Shown here: positions 34,193 to 43,906 of the stretch, piece by piece
Layout: the number at the start of each line of letters is the position of its first letter
Numbering within the stretch: position 1 is the first letter of the stretch
Assembly: GCA_964019425.1 (NCBI GenBank)
Contig: OZ025834.1
Coordinates: 192,501 to 256,500, forward strand
DNA from: Flectonema sp. DT1601
Lineage: Eukaryota > Euglenozoa > Diplonemea > Diplonemida > Diplonemidae
Length of the DNA stretch: 64,000 nucleotides
Direction of reading: 5' to 3'
Position numbers and translations under genes: made by a program
Notes under the pieces: generated by a model
Seen by the model: the letters and a program-made list of their open reading frames with translations, nothing else
Databases searched by the model: none
What the model was told of the DNA's origin: nothing

Positions 34193-35079
34193 CTAGATAA
34201 TTGAGACGATGGCTCCGACCTCAGCGAGGGAGGTCTTGATAGCTTCACATTCTTCCTTAGTTAGCTTCTCACCAAGTACTGAAGGAAGTTGTTCAATCGC
34301 GTCCTTTGCTTCCTTGAGACTCATCTTACGGGCTTCTTTGAGTTTCTGTTGTTGTTGTTGTTTTTGATTTTGTTGAAAGTGTTTCAGTAGTTTAAAGAGA
34401 TTTGTTGCATACCTTAATCGTTTTAACCTTTTTCTCAGGATCTACTTGAGTCAACTTAACAAGGAATTCAGTTTGTTCAACCACAGGCGCTGCTTCTGCT
34501 GCGTCTTCCTCTGACTTCTCTTCAGCCGCTGGTGTTGCTGCTGCTGTTGCTGCTGGTGCTGCCTGCATCATACCAGGCTGCATCATGAAGCCGCCACCAC
34601 CACCACCACCTCCTGCAAGAGCCTTTGATAAGTTCATAACCAAGTCGTACTCCCACATTTCACTCTTACCCATTGACTGGTTGTATTGTTGTTTTTGTTT
34701 GTTTTTTTAGGGAAATAAAATAGTTGAGCTGGAGAGTCATTTGTCTTATCAAAACACACACCTCGTTAATAATTTTCTGGAACAATCTGTACTGAAGTAC
34801 GTTTAGAGAAAGAACCTTCTCGGCTAAGTCATAAACAACCTGTTTTTTTTTTTTTTTTTTTTTTTTGATTTTTTGATTTTGTGTTTAATATGCATTATAA
34901 AATAACAAACGTACCTTTTCTGGACCCTCTCCCTTGTTAGGAAGTTCAAATTTTGCTGTCAGTTCGTTTTCCTGGTGTACAGGTTTCTCTACCTGTGATG
35001 GAGTCTCAGAGCAGTGTCTTGCTGGTGACCAGTTTACTGTAGAGCGTCTGACGACGCGGCTTCCTAACCGAAGCATCAT
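34193..35079 (-). CDS. Mitochondrial ribosomal protein bL12m (L7/L12)
   Basis: Four exons, 34915-35079, 34762-34839, 34413-34676 and 34193-34345, are all phase 0 and give 219 residues. The start MMLRLGSRVVRRSTVN is an Arg-rich mitochondrial presequence. The N-terminal dimerisation region contains VVYDLAEKVLSLNVLQYRLF. A Gly/Ala-rich hinge (GGGGGGGG) follows, then the CTD: TEFLVKLTQV, KVKTIKKLKEARKMSLKEAK and KLTKEECEAIKTSLAEVGA. This CTD matches the factor-binding domain of bacterial L7/L12, with LKEAK kept. The protein forms the stalk that recruits translation factors. Cis acceptors are strikingly A/C-rich (AAACAACAACAACAACAG). The leader acceptor CCACTCACAG lies just above the start. Confidence 0.92.
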
Positions 35080-36829
35080 TTCTTATTATTTATTTAGACC
35101 TGTGAGTGGTTTTGCTCTGCTTCGGAGCTGTTTTTTTTTTGGTTTAACCCAACCCCACCCCCTGTTTAACAAAAAAAAATGAGCAATCATAAAAATAATA
35201 ATAATTAATTTTTTTTATAACTACAAAAAATTAACCAACTTCTCAAATTCGCATCATTGAGTGAAAGGAATCCTCAACGATTCGTTATGCGCATTCGGTA
35301 CCATCCAACGACAGCATAAATAGATAATAATCATTCCTTTCATATTTATAAACAAGTCTTAGCACACTTTTATAAAAAAAAGTAAAACTGCAACTCTCTG
35401 TGATGGCAACAGGCTCAATGACCTCTTCGGAATTGTCCGAAAAAAAGAAAAAAAAACCCTCACGAAGTTACTATTATAACTGTGAGACTTTTCACAGGTG
35501 TTGAGAGACGAAAGTTAACCAGAAGTAAATGATGATGCAGACTTACCGCATGCTCGAGGCATGCAGAGTGTTAGAGATGACTGATGACACCTTAAACCAA
35601 ATAAATTGAAAAATTTAAAAAAAAAAAAAAAAAAAAAAGTTTGTTTTATTTTTAACAGTTCCTACTATCGTTGTCTGTGTGCAGTACTCACAGTCTGCTT
35701 GAAAGCGAATCGATTGGAAAGAACTAAAGAATTAAAAAAAAGTAAAATAAGAAAAATATTTCCTTAGGACACCAAACATGTGTCAACCAGCTGCCGGTTA
35801 ACTCTCACTACGGAAAGACCCATTGACGTTAAATTCACTTACAGATTACCGAAGAAAAGAGATAAAAAGCAAGCATGGTGAAAATAGAGTTACAAGTTTG
35901 TTTTCTTTTCTTTTTTTTTTTTTTTTTTTTTTTTTTGCACATGAAAAGAAAACAAAAAAAAGAGAAATTGTCATCAAAAAAAAAAAAAAAAAAAAAAAAG
36001 AGGAGGAGGCATGGGGAAAACTTTTAAAAACCAAAGCGCCAACCAAAAAACTGCCGAACGCATAATCAAGGCTTCATGCAAGATATGGCTGAGACTCGAG
36101 GCATAGCAGTTGTTCTTAACCAGTAGACAAAACGAATGGGGTTGGCGGGATACAAACTTCACAGATATAACCCCAGCAATACATGCAGAACTAATTCGCA
36201 CAACACAATTAAACAGCAGAAAGTAGTAACACGAAATCCACAATTGTATTACAGATAGCGTAAGCTATTCACTGACCATCCAACAACTAGAAATAAAGTT
36301 TACAAAACAACAAAAAAAACATAACGACTACTGGCAAGTAATTCAAGGCTCATCTTATGCCATGCATCTAATGGCCTTATGAACACCTACTACTAACCAA
36401 ATTGTGTTATTCGGGAGTCAGACAAACAAAACCAAAACAAATTAACGAGGAATGAGAATAGATGTAATTTTTTTTGTTTTTTTTTTTTTTGTTTTGTACA
36501 ACGCAAAAAAAAAAAAAATTACAAAACTTGAAAAGGGAAAAAAAAAAAAGAGGGAAAGAAAAAAAAGATGACTACATAATATTATGCCAAGTAAATATAA
36601 CTTGTTGTTCTCACACCCACCAGTCACACTGTTAGTTTACATTACACACATGAGATACGGAACCCACTCGGAAATACAAAAAATGATTGAGAATTGTGAC
36701 TTGAGAGGGAAACTAAGAACAAAGATTGAGATAAACGTCCATATGCCGGTAGCATGCAATTCTGTCCTCTTTGGGGGCAGAGATATAAACACGCAAGCTT
36801 ATCGAATGTGATAAGTATCAAAATAATTT
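35080..36829. other. 1.75 kb gap, mostly A/T runs, with small palindromes
   Basis: The gap lies between the TPPP and bL12m genes. A stem GCTCTG/CGGAGC with a 3-nt loop and ten T follows bL12m upstream at 35114-35140 (plus strand), in terminator-like form. GCATGC occurs twice around TCGAG at 35548-35564. Long T and A runs lie at 35911-35936 and 35976-35999. Short frames in 36060-36240 have no leader context. No gene is supported. Confidence 0.45.
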
Positions 36830-37786
36830 TTAGAAATCCTCACCATCATCCTCGATATTAAGATCTCCCATCACTGATCGTAGGTCAGTGAAACCTGAAG
36901 AGAATGTCTGTGCTATGGCTGACTCAGTTGCGAGTCCGCGAGCTGCGCGTTTTTGTCTCCAGATGCGTTTGTACTCAACGTCGGGAGCAAATCCACCAAC
37001 TACAGGTTTTGTATCAGCGATATCTTTATTGCGGAGGTCCGAAGTGAGGATTCGACCACAAGTGACATCCATCCCACTAACTACAGTAAACCCATCAGAA
37101 CCCCGACTTGGAATAAATCCCATAGTCTGTCCACCAATAAGTGTGAAAGGTGTATCTGATGTTACAGATTTCACTGATGAATTCAAAGTTGATTTCACAC
37201 TACTGTTAAAACTCCTAACACCTGCATAGCCTCTTCGAATTGATGTATTTAGAGGTGTTTCAGTAGCTGATGATTTCTCACCACTACCTGAACCAGAGGA
37301 TTGTCTTCTTAAATTTTCACTGCTTCCTTCTCTGCTTGTGTATATTGGAGATAACGCTTCAGTTGCAGTAGGCCCACCTGAATAGCGAACCTTATTGGCA
37401 GTTTCTTCAACAGTCGACTTACTAATTTCAGCTAATAAAGGGATAGCTTTATCTCTGAACGTCGCGTATGTTATTTTCTTTGGTACCCTCGGTGCCATCT
37501 TCATGAATAAGATTTCAATATCAGCCTGAGACAACCTGCCTGTTTCAATAATGCTGCTTTGCTTGCAAAGCTTAACGAAGCGGTGCACATCCATTTCACA
37601 CTGTTTGTTTTGTGTTTTGTTTTTTTTTTTCAAAAAAAACGATGTTTGCAGCAAACAGTATAGGCAAAACAGCAAAAAAAAAACACGACATACCTTCGTC
37701 GCCTGCTTATCTCGCATTCCAAATCTGCAAAATGAATTGAACGCTTGCAACAGAGTCATCTTTTCTGGTCTGTCTAGCGAAGCCAT
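36830..37786 (-). CDS. TPPP/p25-alpha domain protein
   Basis: Exons 37694-37786 and 36830-37600 join in phase to give 287 residues. The p25-alpha domain covers about residues 9-100: LLQAFNSFCRFG, FVKLCKQSSIIETGRLSQAD, IEILFMKMAPRVPKKITYATF. TPPP proteins bind and bundle microtubules, and in flagellated protists they are found in cilia and the cytoskeleton. The C-terminal 180 residues are Ser/Gly-rich with a conserved-looking end (FTVVSGMDVTCGRI, DVEYKRIWRQKRAARG). The intron acceptor is A-rich (AAAACACAAAACAAACAG) while the leader acceptor is U-rich (TTATTTTCTCACCAAG), 12 nt above the ATG. Confidence 0.85.
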   Translation of the reverse strand: MASLDRPEKMTLLQAFNSFCRFGMRDKQATKVCRVFFLLFCLYCLLQTSFFLKKKNKTQNKQCEMDVHRFVKLCKQSSIIETGRLSQADIEILFMKMAPRVPKKITYATFRDKAIPLLAEISKSTVEETANKVRYSGGPTATEALSPIYTSREGSSENLRRQSSGSGSGEKSSATETPLNTSIRRGYAGVRSFNSSVKSTLNSSVKSVTSDTPFTLIGGQTMGFIPSRGSDGFTVVSGMDVTCGRILTSDLRNKDIADTKPVVGGFAPDVEYKRIWRQKRAARGLATESAIAQTFSSGFTDLRSVMGDLNIEDDGEDF

Positions 37787-37993
37787 GCTTAAAACAATCT
37801 TGGTGAGAAAATAATTTCATAAATAGCACTACAACCGGTTTCACATAATTTATTATACAAATAATACAAAAAAGAAAGGATACAATTATTATAATAAATA
37901 AATGAAAAGAGAAAGAAAAGAAAAAAAAAAAAACGAATACAAGAAATTGACTTTTAAAAAAAACAAAAAAATTAAAAACAAAACAAAAATTTC

Positions 37994-40621
37994 TTACCTA
38001 CCCGGCAATTCTATTGAATTGTGCACCAATGCTAAAACTAAATTATCTGCGCTGATTCCCTTCTTTGCGAATAATTCTTTAAATGTACGAGATTTTGACT
38101 TACTCACATACGTATCACGTGAAAGGTATTGCGGAGGAGGAAGACTATTTATTTGTTTTGTAGTTATAGCAACTGGTACAATATGTAGAGAATAGTCAGA
38201 TGGGACAATCTCAGTATTCAAAGTCTGAGATACCTGTTGCGTTACATCCACTACAAAGTTTGGGATCGTATATTTCTGATCAAGATTAAATATTTTTGAA
38301 CAATGAGGTTGTAATTTCGGTCTCAAAAGAGCAACAGTCGCAGAGGCTGTCTGTTCCTGAGGGGGAACAGAAACAGAATCGAATAAGTCAATATTTACTA
38401 ATCCGAAAATTGGACTATGCCTATGATCTCTATTCATACTCACAAGCATGTCCTTCATTGAGATTTCATAAGCAGTCAGATCACTCTCAGATGAGAATAT
38501 TTGTTTTGCTGTTGATTTCTTCATTTTCGATTTGTTTAATTTTTGAGGAGCTAAATGCAAATTATATCTCGCAGGGTCGATTAGTGTTTCCAACTCAGAA
38601 GAGAGAAATGATGCTAAGTCGATTGTAAAGTTTGGGACCGAGAAGTCCTCATTATACCAAATATTTCTGATGTACGGTGTGTCATTTTCTCTAAAAAGAG
38701 CAACTGTACAACCTCGTTTTTCTGCTGACTCTTCAGCGTCTTTCTCATAGCCATCATCGTGTGTTAGTTGTGAAGTTGGAAGAGGCGGAGGTGGTTCTTC
38801 AATATTATCTTTTTTGATATTATCTTGTACATGACTGTGTCCTGATGTTGACTGCCTACCCCCAGGAATTATCTTCGTAGATGATGATGTCTCCGCAGCA
38901 GTCGCATGTTGCGGAGGGACGGGTTCTTCCTTTTCAGCTTCTGCATCAATGGTGTGATCAGTTATCCGTGGTTTTGGACTTCCTTGAGCAGTTGGTGATA
39001 ATTGACTTTGGACTTCTTCTTCGACGGTTTGTCTCATTGATTTTGCGATCACGACTGGTATTGGAATCAGTCTTCTGTCTGAAGGATCTGTTCCCCAATC
39101 CTTCGGCGGAGATAAAGCCAACATCAGTGAGATATCACCTTGTGTGTAGGTAACAGCATCAGCTCTTCTACAACCAACAACAGCAGTTAAAACTTTTTCC
39201 AACTGCTTTCCACCTGTCACAAGTATATCATATTGCTCCGGGATGTTTAATCCAAAATTACCATTCGATCCAATTATCAAAGATCTAACGCTGTCAAGAG
39301 GTACACAACGATAAACCTGTCCCGTAGATGACAATACGTATAAAGCTTTATCTGTTATGTATAAAATTACTTCTTTGTCAACACTAGCAGAGGGTGTACC
39401 TGTAGTAACAGTTACTGTGTTAGCAAACAAAGAAGGAGCTTGAGAGGATTGATCGACACTTTCAACTGCGACTATTGAGTTTAGAGCTCTGCGGACGATT
39501 GAAGAAAATTCAGACGTCGATATAAAATTAAGTTTCGACAACGAACATGATCGTTGAATCCTAAACGTCGGCATTGTCATCACTTGTAAATCTGATAACA
39601 CCATTTCAGGTTTCGCAATTACTGGAACAGGAGGCTCTGAATCTCCTTTTTGAGACAGTCGATCTACAGACATCACTGAAACACTCCCTTGATCAAAACC
39701 ATCTCTAAAAGGCTGTACCTCAATTACACTCGCAACAGGTGGTGATGCTGCTTGCATTTCCAACCTCTCAAGTCTTGCCAAAGTTTCAATTTTATCAGCA
39801 GATTTCATCTCCTTAAGCTGTTTGATTTCATTTTTTAAATCCTTAATACGATTCATGGAATCGTTGTATTGATCAGTTCTTTCAGAGAAAGCTCTCTGTA
39901 AGTCAACGTATTGAACATCTTTTCTTTCAATGTGCTTATGAAGATCTGCTATGCTGTCTCTCTCTATTTCGGAAGGTCGAAGAGCAAGCTGTTCTTTTAG
40001 TGACGTAATTAACTGGTCTTTAGTAGTGATTGCGTTGTGGAGTTCGTGTTGTAGTTGATCACCAGCTCGTAGCTCTTCACATTGACGATTAATTTGACTT
40101 TCTAGTTCTGAAATTTTTGTTTCAGTGTTGTTGTCAATAAAGTTGTATGATGGTGTGAGTGATCCGGTTCGAACTTGTTCTGTTATTTGTTGAAGTTGCC
40201 GAAGTAGTTTTGAGTGTTCATCTTCGCATTCTTGGACACCATTACGAGCTGTGTGCAATTCCGATTCCAATGATATGATTTTATCTGAAAAATCATTTAC
40301 TGTTTTTCTATGAAACTTAACCAACTCACCCAAAGAGACCGCCAACTTGTCGTGAGACATTAAATGAGGTTCAACCATCAACGCTGTAGGTGTCCTTGCA
40401 TTGCTATAACTTGCGGTTCTCAGTCCAGCAGGTGGAGACCTTCCTCGTAACGGACTTATGTCAGGGTTATTAGAAATTGGTAATCCTGATTGGCTCAAAT
40501 CTATTTGTTGTTTAGGTGGTAAAACGTCTCTTGATCGTTCTCTTAGTTTCTGACTCTGCCGTAAGATATCACTCATTCTCGAAGTGACACCTCCTCCGTA
40601 ACCTTCAATAGGGACTACCAT
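37994..40621 (-). CDS. Coiled-coil protein with PH-like domain and duplicated C-terminal domain
   Basis: The protein has 875 residues from the ATG at 40621 (MVVPIEGYGGG), below a TATTATTTTTTTCACAACAAG acceptor. A coiled coil spans about 90-310. A PH-like or TH1-like module follows near 440-530 (EVILYITDKALYVLSSTGQV, YRCVPLDSVRSLIIG). The last 240 residues hold two copies of one unnamed domain, starting TVALFREND and TVALLRPKL. They share (V/I)PNF(T/V)(I/V)D and Y(N/S)LH(L/I)(A/V)P at equal spacing. I recognise no named family. A lipid- or cytoskeleton-linked scaffold is possible. The frame stays open upstream to 40738 through a GC-rich stretch. The stop codon overlaps a GTAAGA donor-like site. 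Confidence 0.75.
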   Translation of the reverse strand: MVVPIEGYGGGVTSRMSDILRQSQKLRERSRDVLPPKQQIDLSQSGLPISNNPDISPLRGRSPPAGLRTASYSNARTPTALMVEPHLMSHDKLAVSLGELVKFHRKTVNDFSDKIISLESELHTARNGVQECEDEHSKLLRQLQQITEQVRTGSLTPSYNFIDNNTETKISELESQINRQCEELRAGDQLQHELHNAITTKDQLITSLKEQLALRPSEIERDSIADLHKHIERKDVQYVDLQRAFSERTDQYNDSMNRIKDLKNEIKQLKEMKSADKIETLARLERLEMQAASPPVASVIEVQPFRDGFDQGSVSVMSVDRLSQKGDSEPPVPVIAKPEMVLSDLQVMTMPTFRIQRSCSLSKLNFISTSEFSSIVRRALNSIVAVESVDQSSQAPSLFANTVTVTTGTPSASVDKEVILYITDKALYVLSSTGQVYRCVPLDSVRSLIIGSNGNFGLNIPEQYDILVTGGKQLEKVLTAVVGCRRADAVTYTQGDISLMLALSPPKDWGTDPSDRRLIPIPVVIAKSMRQTVEEEVQSQLSPTAQGSPKPRITDHTIDAEAEKEEPVPPQHATAAETSSSTKIIPGGRQSTSGHSHVQDNIKKDNIEEPPPPLPTSQLTHDDGYEKDAEESAEKRGCTVALFRENDTPYIRNIWYNEDFSVPNFTIDLASFLSSELETLIDPARYNLHLAPQKLNKSKMKKSTAKQIFSSESDLTAYEISMKDMLVSMNRDHRHSPIFGLVNIDLFDSVSVPPQEQTASATVALLRPKLQPHCSKIFNLDQKYTIPNFVVDVTQQVSQTLNTEIVPSDYSLHIVPVAITTKQINSLPPPQYLSRDTYVSKSKSRTFKELFAKKGISADNLVLALVHNSIELPGR

Positions 40622-40734
40622 ATTGCGAGATTCCTTGTTGTGAAAAAAATAATATTTTGAATATCTACCTACAAGCATCACGAAAGGGATAGCGCCGACT
40701 ACAGCGGGCTTCCCCGTTTCGGCTGCCAATGCGA

Positions 40735-41889
40735 TCAAAGTGGGCGTCTCATGACCATCTTCCCTCCTAATTCATGGATTTTTAAAGTGCATATTGCCTG
40801 CAGTGGTTGACCTCCTTTTGGAGTTCGTAAGTAAATAGTTTTACCCTGCAATCCAATATGATAGAACGCTTTCAACATTCGAAGACACCCAAGACCACAC
40901 AAAGAATAGGCAGCAGCCACAGAGTCAACTCCCTCTTGTAACATCAGGTTCTTTAATACAGTTGGTAAGAAGTTTTCCACAATAACCTTCGACGTTGATA
41001 AACTTCCGGCATCCACAACCATTCTTTGAGCAGTATGAAAGAATAACAAGGAAACAACTCGATTATTAGATTTGAATTTATCAAGATAATTAGAAATTTG
41101 ACATGGCACGTGTATGCCACAAACATATGATACGAGTGGTTCCATTATATAATAGTCGGTGTTTGAGGGAATACAAGACAGATATCGTACGAATAAATTA
41201 GAGAGAATAGAATCAGTCCAAGAGTTGTGGTTAAGTAAAGAAGGTTTTATGAATATTAGTTTGCTGAGATCTGTCCATTTGAATGCAGAAAAGTCATCTT
41301 TTAATACTTCCAAACATTTTAATAAGAATTTTTCATCAATTTGATCGGTTGCTGACAAAGATGATAAAAAACCCGCAACCAAAATTGAATCTTCCTTTCC
41401 CAATATTTTTGTTTCACTATCCTCCAATGCCTTTTTCATCGACGACGCTACTGCTAATTTCACTTTAGAAGTAAAAGCAGTCACAGCAATCCTTCTCTCA
41501 CAAAGTTCTTGAAAAAAAAAAATTAATTTTTTAATTCTAACAGGAAGTTCCATCACTCTCAACGCCAAAACAACACTCTCAGTCGACTGAGTGTATGACA
41601 AAGAGTACAGCAGGTCCAAGGCCGAATCAATATTTTTGATGTTGTTGTAGTAGCGGTATACTATTTTTGAAACGCAGTCTTCAAAACCAAGATGTCTGAT
41701 CTTCAGTGATCTCAATCCCTTTCCAACGATTGCCATTTCTTCATAGCTACAGGAATAAATCCCATTGACTACGGCACTGGTTGATCTCATCAATTCAAAT
41801 TTACCTTTCGCTGACAGCTGCTGTGGATTCTTCGAAAATTGATATACAATTTCTCTAACAACTTTAACATGATGCGGGAGTTGAGTCAT
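40735..41889 (-). CDS. Helical-repeat protein, FASTK/RAP-family-like but without a visible RAP domain
   Basis: This single exon encodes 384 residues from the ATG at 41889. The sequence is all-helical with repeated motifs such as LLYSLSYTQ, VAGFLSSLS and AYSLCGLGCLRMLKAF. It resembles the helical middle of mitochondrial RAP/FASTK-type RNA-binding proteins, as in the 25615-27852 gene. No C-terminal RAP domain is seen: the frame ends HELGGKMVMRRPL. An unseen 3' exon could carry more. The function is unknown, and the family resemblance rests on pattern only. Confidence 0.6.
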   Translation of the reverse strand: MTQLPHHVKVVREIVYQFSKNPQQLSAKGKFELMRSTSAVVNGIYSCSYEEMAIVGKGLRSLKIRHLGFEDCVSKIVYRYYNNIKNIDSALDLLYSLSYTQSTESVVLALRVMELPVRIKKLIFFFQELCERRIAVTAFTSKVKLAVASSMKKALEDSETKILGKEDSILVAGFLSSLSATDQIDEKFLLKCLEVLKDDFSAFKWTDLSKLIFIKPSLLNHNSWTDSILSNLFVRYLSCIPSNTDYYIMEPLVSYVCGIHVPCQISNYLDKFKSNNRVVSLLFFHTAQRMVVDAGSLSTSKVIVENFLPTVLKNLMLQEGVDSVAAAYSLCGLGCLRMLKAFYHIGLQGKTIYLRTPKGGQPLQAICTLKIHELGGKMVMRRPL

Positions 41890-42176
41890 CACATGTTATT
41901 TATTTTTTGTTACATATTCGTCGGCTTTTTCGAAGGGAAATAAGAAATAACAGAACCACGTGAAAAACTACAATTAGTTGGGAGCATTTTTTTGTGTGCA
42001 TCCATTAAACTAGTTCTTGAAAACAAAAAAAAAAAAACTTTTTTAAAAAAAAAAAAAAAAAAGGAACACCGAGAGGTGAACGAATTGCGAAAACCTGGCG
42101 AAAGAAAATAGCGACGGACAGAAGCCCACCTAAGTATTGATATTCTTCCGTCGGTTGCGACGGAGTGTGGAAGAAA

Positions 42177-42213
<37 letters not shown>

Positions 42214-42303
42214 AAAAGAAAAAGTGTAAATAGAACATGTCCCAGTGTAAATCTATATATCTCACAAGATTTTGCATAAAAGCATGGAGAACAGAGATAG
42301 CCC
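41890..42303. other. Short gap with (A)33 run
   Basis: The gap lies between the PPPDE and helical-repeat genes. It is dominated by A runs, the longest at 42178-42210 (33 A), with a second cluster at 42028-42061. No gene is supported. Confidence 0.5.
42178..42210 (+). repeat. Homopolymer run, (A)33
   Basis: It lies in the gap between the PPPDE and helical-repeat genes. On the minus (sense) strand it is a T run in the leader region of the helical-repeat gene. Confidence 0.9.
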
Positions 42304-43536
42304 TCACATTTTATATGGGTCGCGATAAGAAGATTTTTTTCTCAATTTAACCTTCGTAGATCTGCTAGAAGGAATGTCTGATATTGAATCAGGCACTCCA
42401 GTCATTGAGTTGATTACTTTGGTTACTACAGCTCCTGGTAAGACTGCAGAGGTAACCCTGGCAGCTCGATTGATCCATGGAGGAAATTCCCATCCTCCTA
42501 ACAGTCTAATTAAAACAGCTGAAAAATCATTGCAATTGTGATCTAATAAATGATACGAGTTGGCTTTCCAATCATCGTGCTTCTTAAGGGACTCTAGTAT
42601 ATAAAGGATGTCTTCTTCTGTTTTTTCAGTTTGACCAAGCTCAATTGACCCTTTAAACTGTTGTGATGGTAGTCCACTTCTGGGATAGACACAAAAAACA
42701 CCTGGTTCGTCAGCGTCTTCTGGTCGTTGGGTTCCAGGTAGAATCCCACCGTAGCTCCATTCCTTACCAAAAACTTCAACACCCGTGTGATGAATTCCAA
42801 CTCCAAAAAAAGAAAATCTGCCGTTTGTGTCTGAGTCTAGAATATTATAAACATTCAACCTTACAGTCACCACCTTCGGAGCTATGTAATTAGATGAAGC
42901 TGGAACGTCATAGTGTGTCTGAGTAGGGAGTTCATGAGGTTTTCTATTTGCGTCAACTAACAAGTCATGTAATATTTGATGAAAATAAATGCAATCAGTC
43001 GGCCTAATGCTGACTAACGTCTCTGCCCTGAAACAGTATAAGAATTCTCTCCGCATAGCTCTAAGTACCGGGAGTGATGTCTGTCTTGTTATAGAGTCAG
43101 TTGTAATAGCGATGAATACTAAGGTACAGTCAACGACTACGTAGGCTACTAATCCAGTGTTGTGAGGCATTTCTAAATCGAATAGTTGAGTTCTTCCTTT
43201 TCCATCTGCTTTTCTATTTGACGTGCGTACACTGGTAACCGTACCAGGATTATTCCCTCGTCTTAATGAAGTTGAACGGGCTCTTCTTGATCTCGATTTT
43301 GATTCATCCCTACCTCTGGGAGACAAACATCTTGGAGTTGGAAAACTAATTTCTGGGTTAGCTCTTGGTGATGTTAAACAAGAACTTCCATTCTCTGCTA
43401 GTTTGTCAACATCAACGCTGTGGAATGCTTCTAAGGCTACTCTCTTTCCTTTTGTTGATCCCCCCTCTCTTCCTTTTTCACATAGGATTACTTCCTTTCC
43501 CTGAACCTTATCACCTACCAGTAAGTGGAGGAACAT
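42304..43536 (-). CDS. PPPDE (DeSI-type) peptidase with possible N-terminal longin-like domain
   Basis: This single exon encodes 410 residues. The PPPDE domain covers about 220-365. VRLNVYNIL opens it, GVGIHHTGVEVFG holds the catalytic His, and YHLLDHNCNDFSAVLIRLLGG holds the catalytic Cys. DeSI enzymes remove SUMO or ubiquitin, so this copy looks active. Residues about 125-195 (GLVAYVVVDCTLVFIAIT, LPVLRAMRREFLYCF) have the strand-strand-helix pattern of a longin domain, common in SNAREs and trafficking GTPase regulators. An Arg/Ser-rich linker precedes it. The peptidase call is firm; the longin call is tentative. The start follows TTATCATAAAAAG. Confidence 0.82.
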   Translation of the reverse strand: MFLHLLVGDKVQGKEVILCEKGREGGSTKGKRVALEAFHSVDVDKLAENGSSCLTSPRANPEISFPTPRCLSPRGRDESKSRSRRARSTSLRRGNNPGTVTSVRTSNRKADGKGRTQLFDLEMPHNTGLVAYVVVDCTLVFIAITTDSITRQTSLPVLRAMRREFLYCFRAETLVSIRPTDCIYFHQILHDLLVDANRKPHELPTQTHYDVPASSNYIAPKVVTVRLNVYNILDSDTNGRFSFFGVGIHHTGVEVFGKEWSYGGILPGTQRPEDADEPGVFCVYPRSGLPSQQFKGSIELGQTEKTEEDILYILESLKKHDDWKANSYHLLDHNCNDFSAVLIRLLGGWEFPPWINRAARVTSAVLPGAVVTKVINSMTGVPDSISDIPSSRSTKVKLRKKSSYRDPYKM

Positions 43537-43906
43537 CTCTGATGTTATATCAACTTTTTATGATAATAAAAAACAAATCCCTCCAATCAAAACAATAATT
43601 AAATCAGAAAAAGACTGTCACACCATGAGTTTTCTGTCAGTGAGAGTAATTTAATTAATCATCTGTTTTTTTCTCAAGAGTTTGGCAACTCAACACGGCT
43701 TTGGCCATATGTTGTTAAAGTCAAAGGTATTAACAAATATTCTTAAAAAGTTTTTTTTTTTTTTTTTTTTTTTTAAAAGAGAGGAGACAGCTGCTAGCTG
43801 CGAATACCACCGTGTTCACCAAGAGATATCTGTTGTTGATTTGATTGTTGTTATACTTTTTTTTTTCATTTTGTGAATGAACCACTTTCTGTAACATTGA
43901 AAAAGC
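43537..43906. other. Gap between LRR and PPPDE genes
   Basis: It contains a T run of about 24 at 43751-43774 and no supported gene. Part may be the 3' UTR of the LRR gene, whose stop lies next to a GTATGA donor-like site. Confidence 0.45.
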
